DNA of 64,000 nucleotides, taken from Diadophis punctatus similis (Eukaryota; Chordata; Lepidosauria; Squamata; Dipsadidae). Below are positions 19,444-29,057 of the stretch, one piece after another (within the stretch, counting starts at the first letter, position 1; each line of letters starts with the position of its first letter). Both the position numbers and the translations under genes were made by a program. The stretch lies in the NCBI GenBank assembly GCA_023053685.1, contig JALIGW010000144.1:22501-86500 (forward strand), written 5' to 3'. The notes beneath the pieces were generated by a model. That model saw only the letters and a list, made by a program, of their open reading frames with translations, made no database searches and was not told the origin of the DNA.

Positions 19444-21455
19444 TATTTATTTATTTATTTATTTTGTTATTCTTATATGCCGCCCAACTCCCGAGGGACT
19501 CGGGGCGGCTTACAACAAGGAGAAATACAAGAATAAACAAAAAAATTGCATAAAATTTAAAAACAAGTACAAAAATTTAAAACAATTATTTAAAACAGCA
19601 ACATCCATTCGACACATACATACTTGGGGGGTAGGCTCAGGTGGAATTAAGTTGTCCCCCCCACCTGCAGGAAAAGCCATGTCTTAATGGCTTTACGGAA
19701 AGCCAGCAGAGTGGGGATAGTCCGGGTCTCTGGGGGTAGTTGGTTCCAGAGCACGGGGCCAGCCACAGAGAAGGCTCTCCCCCTGGGGCCCGCCAGCCGA
19801 CATTGTTTGGCCGACGGGACCTGGAGGAGGCCAACTCTGTGGGCCCTAACCGGTCGGAGGGAAGTATGAGGCAGAATGCGGTCCCGAAGATATCCTGGTC
19901 CTAAGCCATGAAGGGCTTTAAAGATGGTGATCAACACCTTGAATTGGACCCGGAGACCGATGGGCAGCCAATGCAGCTGGCGGAGTATCGGTGTCACGTG
20001 GTTGTACCTTGGCACACCCACCACAGCACGCGCAGCCGCATTTTGCACCAACTGTAGTCTCTGGATACTCTTCAAGGGTAGCCCCATGTAGAGCGCATTG
20101 CAGTAGTCCAACCGCGAGGTGACAAGGGCATGAGTGACCGTGAGTAGCGCCTCCTTCTCCAAATATGGCCGCAACTGGTGCACCAGGCGAACCTGTGCAA
20201 AGGCCCCCCTAGCCACAGCAGAAAGATGGTGGTCCAATTTTAGCTGTGGATCTAGGAGGACCCCCAAGTTGCGGACCTGGTCTGAGGGGGTCAGTTTCGC
20301 ACCCTCAAAGACCAAGGAGGGGTAGTTGTCATGAACCTTAGGAGGCAATATCCACAGCCACTCAGTCTTATCGGGGTTTAGTCTGAGCCTGTTCCTCCCC
20401 ATCCAGATCTTAACGTCGTCCAGGCATCGGCACATTACGTCCACTGCCTCCCTGAAGTCAGACGGGGTGGTGATGTACAGCTGGGTGTCGTCAGCGTACT
20501 GATGGAAACACACCCCAGGTCTGCGGATGATCTCACCCAACGGTTTCATGTAGATGTTAAACAGGATGGGCGAGAGAACCGACCCCTGGGGCACCCCACA
20601 TAATAGGGGCCTAGGGGACGATCTCTGCCCACCTGCCAACACCGACTGCATCCGATCGGCGAGATAAGAGGAGAACCACCGTAAAACGGTGCCTCCCACT
20701 CCCACCTCGCCGAGCCGATGCAGAAGGATACCATGGTCGATGGTATTGAAAGCCGCTGAGAGGTCAAGTAGCACCAGGATGGAGGAGTTCCCCCCATCCC
20801 GGGCCCGCCAGAGATCATCCATCAGGGCGACCAAGGCAGTTTCTGTACTGTAGCCGCGCCTGAAACCCGACTGATAAGGATCTAGATGGTCTGTTTCATC
20901 CAGGAGCTGCAGAAGCTGAGTCACCACCACCTTCTCCACAACTTTCCCTAAAAAAGGTAAGTTGGAGACTGGACGATAGTTCTTCAAATCAGCTGGATCC
21001 AGGGAAGGCTTCTTCAGGAGGGGTCGCACCACCGCAGTTTTTAACGACTGCGGTACGGATCCCTCCCTCAAAGAAGCGGTGATCACCGCCCGGATCCAGC
21101 TGCATGCCACCGCCCTGCTGGCCGAGACCAGCCAGGAGGGGCACGGGTCCAATAAACAGGTGGAGGTCCCCATCGCTCCTATAGCCCTGTCCACATCCTC
21201 AGGAGAAACAGGCCCAAACTCCTCCCACAAAGATGGATTAAGACTGGCCCCTGTCAACTCTATGGACTCTGCCCTGCCAGAGTCCAAGTCCAACCGAATC
21301 TGAGCGACTTTATCCGACAGAAACTCAGCAAATTCCTCAGCTCTGCCTTGCAAGTGTTCCTCGCTCCCCCCTTTTCCAAGGAGGGAGCGAGTCACCCTAA
21401 ACAAGGCGGCTGGACGAGAATCTGCGGACGCAATAAGAGCGGAAAGATAGGATCG
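19444..21455 (-). mobile_element. L2/CR1-group LINE, 5'-truncated, 2.0 kb
   Basis: A LINE whose 3' end (low coordinates) is '(TTTA)n' then 'tgccgcccaactcccgaggg' in reverse, shared with 22147-22596 and 55441-55980. It interrupts a MITE; GCAT occurs at both junctions (19440-19443, 21456-21459) and may be a short target duplication. The 5' part with the endonuclease is missing. Confidence 0.9.
19647..21446 (-). CDS. LINE reverse transcriptase, open but 5'-truncated
   Basis: About 600 codons are open with no stop; the frame runs off the truncated 5' end ('LIASADSRPAALFRVTRSLLG'), so a start cannot be chosen. Counting from the first M-like codon at 21404, 'KNYRPVSNLP' is at 141-150, motif A 'LLDLSAAFN' has its catalytic Asp at 214, 'GVPQGSVLSP' is at 270-279, and 'YADD' at 303-306. 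The C-terminal part contains 'ILRQLHWLPI', 'FKALHGLGPGYLRDR' and 'LWNQLPPE'. The enzyme would copy LINE RNA at a nicked target. The N-terminal endonuclease is absent, so the copy cannot move by itself. Motif A has AFN where AFD is usual. The intact frame suggests recent insertion. Confidence 0.9.
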   Translation of the reverse strand, partial: LSALIASADSRPAALFRVTRSLLGKGGSEEHLQGRAEEFAEFLSDKVAQIRLDLDSGRAESIELTGASLNPSLWEEFGPVSPEDVDRAIGAMGTSTCLLDPCPSWLVSASRAVACSWIRAVITASLREGSVPQSLKTAVVRPLLKKPSLDPADLKNYRPVSNLPFLGKVVEKVVVTQLLQLLDETDHLDPYQSGFRRGYSTETALVALMDDLWRARDGGNSSILVLLDLSAAFNTIDHGILLHRLGEVGVGGTVLRWFSSYLADRMQSVLAGGQRSSPRPLLCGVPQGSVLSPILFNIYMKPLGEIIRRPGVCFHQYADDTQLYITTPSDFREAVDVMCRCLDDVKIWMGRNRLRLNPDKTEWLWILPPKVHDNYPSLVFEGAKLTPSDQVRNLGVLLDPQLKLDHHLSAVARGAFAQVRLVHQLRPYLEKEALLTVTHALVTSRLDYCNALYMGLPLKSIQRLQLVQNAAARAVVGVPRYNHVTPILRQLHWLPIGLRVQFKVLITIFKALHGLGPGYLRDRILPHTSLRPVRAHRVGLLQVPSAKQCRLAGPRGRAFSVAGPVLWNQLPPETRTIPTLLAFRKAIKTWLFLQVGGTT

Positions 21456-21516
21456 GCATGAAAAATGGTCATCAGTACACTTTTTTCAGAGCCGTTGTAA
21501 CTCTGAATGGTCGCTA

Positions 21517-21873
21517 AACAAATGTGGGTGCTCCAGAAGGTGCATATAGTCTTGGGGACTCGGGACCAGACTGCTACCCACCCTTAGGACAGCCGGCTTT
21601 GGTATGTCCCATTCCTTGGATTCCCTGCTCAGCACAATGAAGAAGGGGCATTGGTCTTACCTGATATGCTCTGTCTTGGTCTGCTGAGAGAGACTCCAAC
21701 CCTACCCTGGCAACCATCTGGTCCAAAGTCCAGGAGTGGCCAGATTCAGCACTGAAAATATGTCAAGTCAATCATGACACCTTCATCAAAACTGGGCATG
21801 CGCAGGCAAAGGACGCGTGACCAAAGGACTGATTGACTCAGTCTCCGAGCGGCAGAAGACGCGGTGGCTCAAG
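21517..21873. other. Unidentified segment inside the split MITE
   Basis: About 350 bp with 'cttggggactcgggaccaga', 'ggtcttacctgatatgctct' and 'gagagactccaaccctaccc'. It matches nothing else in the window. It precedes a SINE head and may have been co-inserted with it. Confidence 0.4.
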
Positions 21874-22149
21874 GGACGCGGTGGATCAGTGGCTAAGATG
21901 CTGAGCTTGTCAATCACAAAGGTCGGCAGTTCGGCGGTTGGAATCCCTAGCGCTGCGTAACGGAGTGACCTCCCGTTACTTGTCCCAGCTTCTGCCAACC
22001 TAGCAGTTCGAAAGCACGTAAAAAATGCAAGTAGAAAAATAGGGACCACCTTTGGTGGGAAGGTAACAGAGTTCCGTGCGTCTTTGGCGTTTAGTCATGC
22101 CGGCCACATGACCTCGGAGACGTCTTCGGACAGCGCTGGCTCTTCGGAT

Positions 22150-22224
<75 letters not shown>

Positions 22225-22671
22225 TTTGCATTTGTATGCCGCCCAACTCCCAAAGGACTCTGGGCGGCTTAACAACATTTGCAAATATAAAATATAAAAA
22301 CATTAAAACAGTGAAACAATTTAAAAACTCATTCATATCCTTTCATGGCCAGATCACGCCAGTTATAGTCGCGAGATCAATGGCCTCAAGCCTGCCGGAA
22401 GAGCCAGGTCTTAACTGCTTTTTGGAAGGCCAATAGGGTGGGGGCAGTCCATATCTCTGGAGGTAGCTGGTTCCAGAGAGCCGGGGCCGCCACAGAGAAG
22501 GCCCTCCCCTGCGGGCCCGCCAGCCGGCATTGTTTAGCTGACGGGACCTGGAGGAGACCAACTTTGTGGGATCTCACCAGTCGCTGGGAGCTTTGTAACG
22601 GTGATGAGCACCGCCCCCTAGAGTCGGGAACGACTAGCACGTATGTGCAAGGGGAACCTTTACCTTTACCT
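21874..22671 (+). mobile_element. Sauria-type SINE with an L2-group insert
   Basis: tRNA-like head 'ggatcagtggctaagatgc' and 'ggcggttggaatccc'; then 'tagcagttcgaaagcacg', 'accacctttggtgggaagg', 'agtcatgccggccacatgac'. It is cut at 'gctggctcttcgg' (22146) and resumes at about 22596 with 'aacggtgatgagcaccgcc', 'agagtcgggaacgactagc' and 'acctttacctttacc'. The interruption is the LINE tail 22147-22596. Confidence 0.9.
22147..22596 (-). mobile_element. L2-group LINE 3' end inside a SINE
   Basis: (TTTA)n at 22147-22228, then 'tgccgcccaactcccaaagg' and about 300 bp that in reverse encode 'GLLQVPSAKQCRLAGPQGRAFSVAAPALWNQLPPE', the C-terminal end of the LINE protein. It is a 5'-truncated insertion. 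Confidence 0.9.
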
Positions 22672-22711
22672 TTAAACAAACTGTGCATTGTAAGTCGAGG
22701 ACTTCCTTGTA

Positions 22712-23615
22712 AGATGTGCATGCAAATGGCTTGGTGATGCCATTTGCCAGCTAGTGTTCCCTGCCCCCTCCTGCTCCGTTTATCGTTCTGTGCGCACGGC
22801 CGCATGCATGTCGCTTGGCTTAGCGCGAGTGGCTCCAGATATTCAAAATTAGTGCGGCTCTCTACGCAGATCCATCCTGAATTAGGGAACTGTCACGTCC
22901 CTCGTTAGCAGACACCACAGTTTAGTGCTAATTGCTTTGAAATTAGTGTCATTGAAACAGAGCGAGTGGGGCTTTGCGAGCCGTTTCTCACACAGGCAGC
23001 AGGAGACTGGAAAAATCTCTCATGCTTTATTTAATGAAAAATCACAATGCTATGACTGTTAGTTTATGCAACGCGACACGGAGAGAGCTCAGAGTCAGAT
23101 CCTATTTGTCTCCGCGTTCGAAATTATTTTCCTCGGAAACAAAGCTAAGCGCCAAGTTAGGCTGCAGAATGTTTCGGAAAATGGAAATTAGGAAATCTAA
23201 CTCTTCCATGTATGCTTTGCAGAGAGAAATTTGCAGATTCGGTCTCTGCCAATACGAATAGCTGCAATGAGGAAGGTTCATACCTACAGCCCACAGGAAA
23301 AAGGTTCACTGGGCCATTTCCCCAATTTGTGTTGGGGGCCACCAACCGTTCTCTCCACCTCATTGTGTCGGCTTCTTGGTGTATAAGATGTGTGACTAGG
23401 TATCCCCTGAGTAAGAGGGAGAATGGGTGAGGCGTAACAGATTTCTGTCGATCGTTCATACGTTTCCTAATTCAATTGCGAGAAGCCAAGGATCACTACA
23501 AAGGTGTATTTATGATGACTTTTTGGGTCGAGATGGGTGGCAAATGAATTTAATAAATATAAATAAATAAATCTTCAATGGTTAAATAGATAATTCACTT
23601 AAGTAAATACTCATA
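22712..23615. other. Repeat-poor block, possible conserved noncoding DNA
   Basis: About 900 bp without recognisable repeats. From 22840 to 23260 it has features seen in conserved noncoding elements: mixed composition, 'gtgctaattgctttgaaattagtg', 'catgctttatttaatgaaaaa', preserved CpGs. No convincing coding frame. Conservation has not been tested. Confidence 0.4.
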
Positions 23616-23956
23616 CTAACGTAAGTATGAGCCCGCAGTGTGCTGCAGGCTGCTTAGAAGCTAAGGCTGCATCAACAGAGGGATAGTTTTAAGACTATCA
23701 TGTGAAGTGATAGTACCGCTTTATACCGCATTACTAAGACCGCACTTGAAAAACTGCATGCAGTATTTCACCACAATGCAAAAAAAGATGTTGAGACTCT
23801 AGAAAGAGTGCTGAGAAGAGCAACAAAGATGGTTAGGGGACTGGAGGCTAAAACATATAATGAACCCTAACAGTAAGGACAATTAACTAGTGGAACAGTT
23901 TGCCTTCAGAAACCATGGGTGCTCCATCCCTGGACGTCTTTAAGAAGAGACTAGAC

Positions 23957-24091
23957 CAGGAGTAGGCAAAGTTGGCTCTTCTATGACTCGTGGACTTCAA
24001 CTCCCAGAATTTCTGAGCCAATCATGCTAGCTTAGGAATTCTGGGAGTTGAAGTCCATGAATCATAGAAGAGCCAACTTTGCCTACCCCTG
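23957..24091. mobile_element. Palindromic hAT-type MITE, CAGGGGTAGGCAAA family
   Basis: Ends CAGGAGTAGGCAAAGTTGG and CCAACTTTGCCTACCCCTG. Target duplication GACTAGAC (23949-23956 and 24092-24099). The arms carry 'gtggacttcaactcccagaa' and its reverse. Confidence 0.95.
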
Positions 24092-24177
24092 GACTAGACA
24101 GTTACTTGTCTGAGATTGTATAGGTTCTCCTGCTTGAGTAGGGGGCTGGACTAGAAGACCTCCAAGGTCCCTTCCAG

Positions 24178-24296
24178 ATTCTATTCTATTCTATTCTATT
24201 CTATTCTATTCTATTCTATTCTATTCTATTCTATTCTATTCTATTCTATTCTATTCTATTCTATTCCATTCCATTCCATTCTATTCTATTCTATTG
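24178..24296. repeat. (ATTCT)n array from a CR1 tail
   Basis: About 23 pentamer units, with a few ATTCC variants, directly following the CR1 3' end. Confidence 0.97.
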
Positions 24297-24668
24297 TGGG
24301 AACTAGGTATGTCTAGTCTAATGAAGAGATAGACTAGGAGTGATATGATAGGAGTCTTCCAGTTACTTGAGGGACTGTCAAAGAGAAGAGACGGGGTCAA
24401 CCTATCCTCCAAAGCATCTGAAGGCAGAACCAGAAGCAATGGATGAAAACTAATAAAGGAGAGGACCAACCTAGAACTAAGGAGACATTCCTTGACAGTG
24501 AGAACAATCAGTGGACCGGCTTACCTCCAGAAGTTGTGGGTGCTCCATCACTGGAGATTTTAAAGAAGAGAATTGGGGAGCCATTTGTCTGAAATGGTCT
24601 AGGGTCTCCTCTTGAGCAGGGGGTTGGACTAGAAGACCTCCAAAGCCCCTTCCAATCCCATTATTCTA
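24297..24668 (+). mobile_element. CR1 LINE 3' part
   Basis: Begins 'gggaactaggtatgtctagtctaatgaagag', goes through 'gaggaccaacctagaactaaggag' and ends with the ACTAGAAGACCTCC tail. The frame is broken. Confidence 0.85.
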
Positions 24669-24894
24669 TGTTCTGTGGGGTCAGACCTTCTCAGGAGCAG
24701 ACCTCCCCGCATTGGAACATCGTGATCCACAATAAGAAACCCTCCAATCTCTCAACCTTCTGGATTAAAAACTCTTTCGTTCTGTATATCATGTGGGCTG
24801 TGATGGTTCAAGAGCTACCTGGGTTTTGCTGGAGAAGTTTTCAACCATTGTCTGAATGATATGAGCTTGAATGCAAGTCACTTTGAGACCTTTG

Positions 24895-25235
24895 CTGAAA
24901 GGGAGTCCCTGTGGATTTTACTCTGCTAGTCATTGCCGACTATAGGGGGCAGTGTTCACCACCGTTTCAAGACTATTGAGCCAGCGCTGTCCAAAGACAT
25001 TTCTGTGGTCCTTTGGCCAATATGACGTCACAGACTGCTGTTACCTTCCCACTGAAGTGATACCTATTTATCTACTCGCACTCGCATGCTTTCGAGCTGC
25101 TAGGTTGGCAGGAGCTGAGGCAAGGACGGGGGCTCACCCATTTGTGTGATGCTTGGGTCTTGAACCTGGGCGGCCGGCTTGCCAACCGACAGGCCCAGCA
25201 TCTTAACTGCTGAGCCACCGTGCCACCCGTTGCTT
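24895..25235 (-). mobile_element. Sauria-type SINE, near full length
   Basis: In reverse: head 'cacggtggctcagcagttaa' (A-box-like), 'cccaggttcaagacccaag' (B-box-like), then 'agctcctgccaacctagcag', 'cactgccccctatagtcggc' (Bov-B-like end). About 340 bp. Confidence 0.9.
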
Positions 25236-25425
25236 GAAAGGAGAGACCTTCGATAAATGTACACCGGAACAAATAGATTTCCTTGTGCAAATTTCTGAGC
25301 AGAGAATTGTTCACTGCTGCCTGCCCACATTGTGGCAAAGTCTGTTTTAGCGGAATGAGCCATTTTGTTCTGACCTAGGCTTTCTGATTAAATAAGACGG
25401 CACAAACGGCGTCCCACAAACCTCT

Positions 25426-25431
25426 TTTATT
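25426..25431 (-). promoter_or_regulatory. Poly(A) signal of the solo LTR
   Basis: AATAAA on the minus strand, about 250 bp downstream of the TATA box. Confidence 0.65.
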
Positions 25432-25678
25432 TGTAATGGCTGATAATTATTTTCATTACCAGCCGTAATAAGTGCAAACAAAGGAAAGCAAGTCCGACTA
25501 CAGTCTTTCCAGGAAAGGCAGATAACACACACGAACCTTGCTTTTCTTTGGCAAACTGCCAAGGACCAATTTGCAGGAAAACTTGGCAAATCCAAACAGA
25601 AACAGAGTCCGAGTTGCAATGACGAGAGCTAGAGATGAACTGAGTTGCTTCCTGCAACAAACCCTTTTGTGTTCTCTA

Positions 25679-25689
25679 CTTATATAGCC
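25679..25689 (-). promoter_or_regulatory. TATA box of the solo LTR
   Basis: GGCTATATAAG on the minus strand, about 310 bp into the LTR, at the expected U3/R position. Confidence 0.7.
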
Positions 25690-25999
25690 TATGGGAGGGG
25701 CCAATTATCTCCAAGCCTTACTCCTGAGTAGTCCTTCTCTTCTGGAACTGTTCTTGCCTTCTGGCAGCTCTGCGCATGCACGCATTGAGGACAGACTCCT
25801 CCTGTTCTTCTGCCTCACTCATGTCAGCCTTTGGAGGCTCTGGAATTGGGACATACCTCCCAAATGGCCCTGGCTGGATCCCGGCCTCTGGCACTGAGCC
25901 TTCTTCAGACTCCAGGCCTGGCCCAGGGTTCTCCCCAGCCTCCTCGCTGTCCGACTCTGTTGCCAGCTCCGCAGGCTGCTGGCGGACCACAACACATTT

Positions 26000-26410
26000 C
26001 TATTCAGGGATCTTAAAGCAAGATCTATTTCTTTCCAATCTGCAATTGCTCGTGATGCCATTCCTTCAGGAAGATGGCTGTCCTTATATGTGTGTGTGTG
26101 TGGTGGGGGGCTCGCCTGGTCTACAGAGTTATCCCTTCCAGGAGGGAAAAGGCCGATCTCAATTATCTTGAGGCTGCTTGCTGAGGATTATGGATGATGT
26201 GTGGATCTGAGCTAGCATTTTGCTTAACCTTTGTGACACTTTCTGTGGTGCGGGCCAAGTTGCCATGAGTTCATCCTCATTTTGAAAAGTGATGCAAAAA
26301 GAGGGGTTCAGCCTGCTCTGATGCTACTGTCCCCATAAACTGTGAGAAGTCTTCCCCTTCAGAAATGGTGGTAAGATTTCTCTTTCCTCTGGAGACATTT
26401 GGAAGAGTCA
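26000..26410. other. Unassigned sequence
   Basis: Includes a short (TG)n near 26090. No gene or repeat family recognised. Confidence 0.4.
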
Positions 26411-27068
26411 CTTTGGTTAGTGGTTAAGGCATCAGGATTGAAACCAGGAGACAGTCAGTTCTAGTTCTAGAAAGCTGGCTGGGTGACTTTGGGCCAATCA
26501 CAAGGAGATTATGAGTTCTAGTCCCGCCTTAGGCAACAAAGCCATCTGGGTGACTTTGGGCCAATCACAAGGAGATTATGAGTTCTAGTCCCGCCTTAGG
26601 CATGACGCCATCTAGGTGACTTTGGGCCAATCACAAGGAGATGATGAGTTCTAGTCCCGCCTTAGGCATGAAGCCATGTAGGTAACTTTGGGCCAATCAC
26701 AAGGAGATGATGAGTTCTAGTCCCGCCTTAGGCAAGAAGCCATCTGGGTGACTTTGGGCCAATCACAAGGAGATTATGAGTTCTAGTCCTGCCTTAGGCA
26801 ACAAAATCATCTGGGTGACTTTGGGCCAATCACAAGGAGATTATGAGTTCTAGTCCCGCCTTCGGCAACAAAGCCATCTGGGTGACTTTGGGCCAATCAC
26901 AAGGAGATGATGAGTTCTAGTCCCGCCTTAGGCAAGAAGCCATCTGGGTGACTTTGGGCCAATCACAAGGAGATTATGAGTTCTAGTCCTGCCTTAGGCA
27001 ACAAAATCATCTGGGTGACTTTGGGCCAATCACAAGGAAACTGGGAGTTTTAGTTCCACCTCAGGCCA
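26411..27068 (+). repeat. 66/67-bp minisatellite made from a SINE
   Basis: Begins with a SINE head ('ttagtggttaaggcatcagg'), then nine units start with GGGCCAATCACAAGG at 26491, 26558, 26624, 26690, 26756, 26823, 26890, 26956 and 27023. Each unit contains GAGTTCTAGTCCCGCC (B-box-like) and 'catctgggtgacttt'. Units 26690-26889 are repeated without visible change from 26890 to about 27040, a three-unit duplication. Confidence 0.95.
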
Positions 27069-27676
27069 AGGTTGAGAAACACTGATATGGATGTTAATTA
27101 TTTATTTGATAGTGGTATTATTCATATAGCTTTTGTAAGATGCTCGATCCTTGGATCGAAGCATTATCAAAGTCCCTGTGATAAACGTCACAAACAGACA
27201 CATCAAAAAGCAAATGATGTCCCTCCCCCACCTGCATTATCGGCCTTTCTTCAAAAAAACCACTTCCCCAATCCCCCGCACACAAATTGCCTGTCCAGTC
27301 CCCCAACCTGGACACCCTTAGTACAGGTAGTCCTCGACTTATGATGGCAATCGAGCCCAACATTTCTGTTGCTAAGCAAGACAGTGGTTAATTGAATTTT
27401 GCTCCATTTTTCTTGCTACGGTTATTAAATGAATCACTGCAGTTGTTAAGTTAGTAACACGGTTGTTAAGGGAATCTGGCTTTCCCCACTGACTTTGCTT
27501 GTCAGAAGGTCGCAAAAGGGGGTCACATGACCCCAAGGACACTGCGACTGTCATAAGTTGCCAAGCACTGAATGCTATGGTCATAAGTGTGAAAACATCC
27601 ATAAGTCAATTCAGTGCTGTTGTGCACTGAATTGTGCAGTTTCAAATCCACTACCCCCAGCTTAATGATTTTCACT

Positions 27677-28435
27677 ATGGGTGAAGTTCCTACCGGTGCG
27701 GTCCGGTGCTGGAGCTCTGGTAGCAGCCCGTTGATGACGCAATTTAGGTGTGACGGCTCCAGTGCCGTCTTTTCCGGTCCATGTGCGCCACCATCTTTTT
27801 TCAGCTTGAAATGCCCTTCTGCGCATGCACAGAAGTAGAATCGTCACTTTCTTCCTGGTTTGGGTGGCTTCTCAGCTGTGTTTCGGCTTCAAATTTCCTT
27901 CTGCGCATGCGCGGAAGTAGAATCGGCACTTTCTTCCTGGTTTGGGTGGCTTCTCAGCTGTGTTTCGGCTTCAAATTTCCTTCTGCGCATGCACAGAAGT
28001 AGAATCGGCACTTTCTTCCTGGTTTGGGTGGCTTCTCAGCTGTGTTTCGGCTTCAAATTTCCTTCTGCGCATGCGCGGAAGTAGAATCGGCACTTTCTTC
28101 CTGGTTTGGGTGGCTTCTCAGCTGTGTTTCGGCTTCAAATTTCCTTCTGCGCATGCGCGGAAGTAGAATCGGCACTTTCTTCCTGGTTTGGGTGGCTTCT
28201 CAACTGTGTTTTGGCTTCAAATTTCTTTCTGCGCATGCACGGAAGTAGAATCGGCACTTTCTTCCTGGTTTGGGTGGCTTCTCAGCTGTGTTTCGGCTTC
28301 AAATTTCCTTCTGCGCATGCACGGAAGTAGAATCGCATGGTGGGATGCGCACGCGCACGTGCAAGCATAATGAGCGGGCGTGCGCGAAACATCATAATCC
28401 GCACCAGTAGCAAAAGGTAAGTGGAACCCACCCCT
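27677..28435. mobile_element. hAT-type MITE with internal tandem array
   Basis: Left end 'ggtgaagttcctaccggtgc', right end 'aagtggaacccacccctg'; CTATGGG is found at both junctions, so the insertion duplication is plausible though not exact. It contains the 82-bp array. Confidence 0.8.
27812..28335. repeat. 82-bp tandem array with NRF1-like motifs
   Basis: Units repeat at exactly 82 bp, with CTGCGCATGC starting at 27819 or so and every 82 bases to 28311: seven motifs and six full spacers. Each spacer contains 'gaagtagaatcggcactttc' and 'ggtggcttctcagctgtg'. Three units (27902, 28066, 28148) have perfect TGCGCATGCGCG; others have CAC in place of CGC. Confidence 0.95.
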
Positions 28436-28544
28436 GCTATGGGGAAATCAGTGCTGTTGTAGCTTCGAATGATCACTAAGTGAACTGTTGTAAGTCGAGG
28501 ACTACCTGTAAAGCTGCAAAGCCCTTTCCAGTCTTAAGTGCGCT

Positions 28545-28627
28545 CAACGGTCCTAACGGTCACTTTTTTCCCCGGGCCGTCGTAACTTTGGTCACTAAAT
28601 GAATGGTTGCAAGTCGTGGACTGCCTG
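28545..28627 (+). mobile_element. Pogo/Tigger-like MITE 3' fragment
   Basis: 'cggtcacttttttccccggg' to 'gcaagtcgtggactgcctg' followed by TA. Confidence 0.8.
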
Positions 28628-28734
28628 TATGTAAACCACAGAGGAAGATCTGTCCTGTCCAGATCTCGCCAAAGATGCCAGAAAGGATGGCAGCTCTGCT
28701 TTTCATATCAAGAGAAAGATTTTTTAGTATGGAA

Positions 28735-28980
28735 TTAACTCGATGGGTCTGGTGGAGAGATTCAACCTAGAAATAAGGAGAATTTTTCTGACAATGAGAA
28801 CAATCAACCAATGGAACAGCTTCCCTTCGGAAGTTGTGGGAGCTTCATCACTGGAAGCTTTCAAGAAGAGACTGGACTGCCATCTGTCAGAAATGGTGTA
28901 GAGTCTTCTGCTTGGGCAGGGGGTTGGACTAGATGACCTACAAGGTCCCTTCCAACTCTGCTAATCTGTATCTGTATCTG
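28735..28980 (+). mobile_element. CR1 LINE 3' fragment
   Basis: Contains 'caacctagaaataaggagaa', 'gaacagcttcccttcggaag' and the tail GGTTGGACTAGATGACC, ending in a short (TCTGTA) run. Confidence 0.85.
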
Positions 28981-29057
28981 GTGGTCACTCCGAAACTTAA
29001 TGGCGGGGAGGACGGCTCTGCCTTGCCAATGAATCCAGCTTACAAAGAAGTCTGTTC

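Larger units (their letters stand above)
19136..22709 (+). mobile_element. Pogo/Tigger-like MITE split by two insertions
   Basis: The MITE is in three parts: 19136-19443, 21457-about 21516, and about 22672-22709, each continuing the family consensus. TA borders both ends (19134-19135, 22710-22711). The first interruption is an L2-group LINE. The second (21517-22671) holds an unknown segment and a Sauria SINE; AAACAAA is repeated at both its edges. Confidence 0.85.
23620..24300 (+). mobile_element. CR1 LINE 3' part, split by a hAT MITE
   Basis: Encodes broken pieces of the CR1 C-terminus ('GLKNCMQYFTTMQKKMLRL..RVLRRATKMVRGLEAKTY') and the 3' tail, ending in an (ATTCT)n array (24178-24296). 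A MITE at 23957-24091 interrupts the 'aagaagagactagac' part. Confidence 0.85.
25366..25994 (-). mobile_element. Solo LTR of a retrotransposon, 629 bp
   Basis: In reverse it begins TGTTGTGGTCCGCC and ends GTCAGAACA, with the usual TG...CA borders. The 5-bp target duplication CATTT is present at 25361-25365 and 25995-25999. A TATA-type box and an AATAAA signal lie inside in the right order. Internal gag/pol is absent, so it is a solo LTR left by recombination. The superfamily (gypsy or endogenous retrovirus) cannot be told from the LTR alone. Confidence 0.9.
27324..28508 (+). mobile_element. Pogo/Tigger-like MITE split by a hAT element
   Basis: CAGGTAGTCCTCGACTTATG on the left, AGTCGAGGACTACCTG on the right, TA at 27322-27323 and 28509-28510. 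The MITE body breaks off at about 27676 and resumes at about 28436 ('gggaaatcagtgctgttgtagc'). Confidence 0.9.

Noticed and set aside
25718..25990. Acidic 90-residue open frame on the minus strand as a gene
   Set aside because: It lies wholly inside the solo LTR bounded by the CATTT duplication, upstream of the LTR TATA box, so it is likely to be noncoding LTR sequence.
26411..27068. CRISPR-like regular repeats
   Set aside because: Units are contiguous with no unique spacers, derive from a SINE, and the genome is eukaryotic.
27860..28370. Overlapping 74-codon open frames with a repeating protein pattern
   Set aside because: They arise from the 82-bp tandem array inside a hAT MITE; 82 is not a multiple of three, so frames shift from unit to unit.
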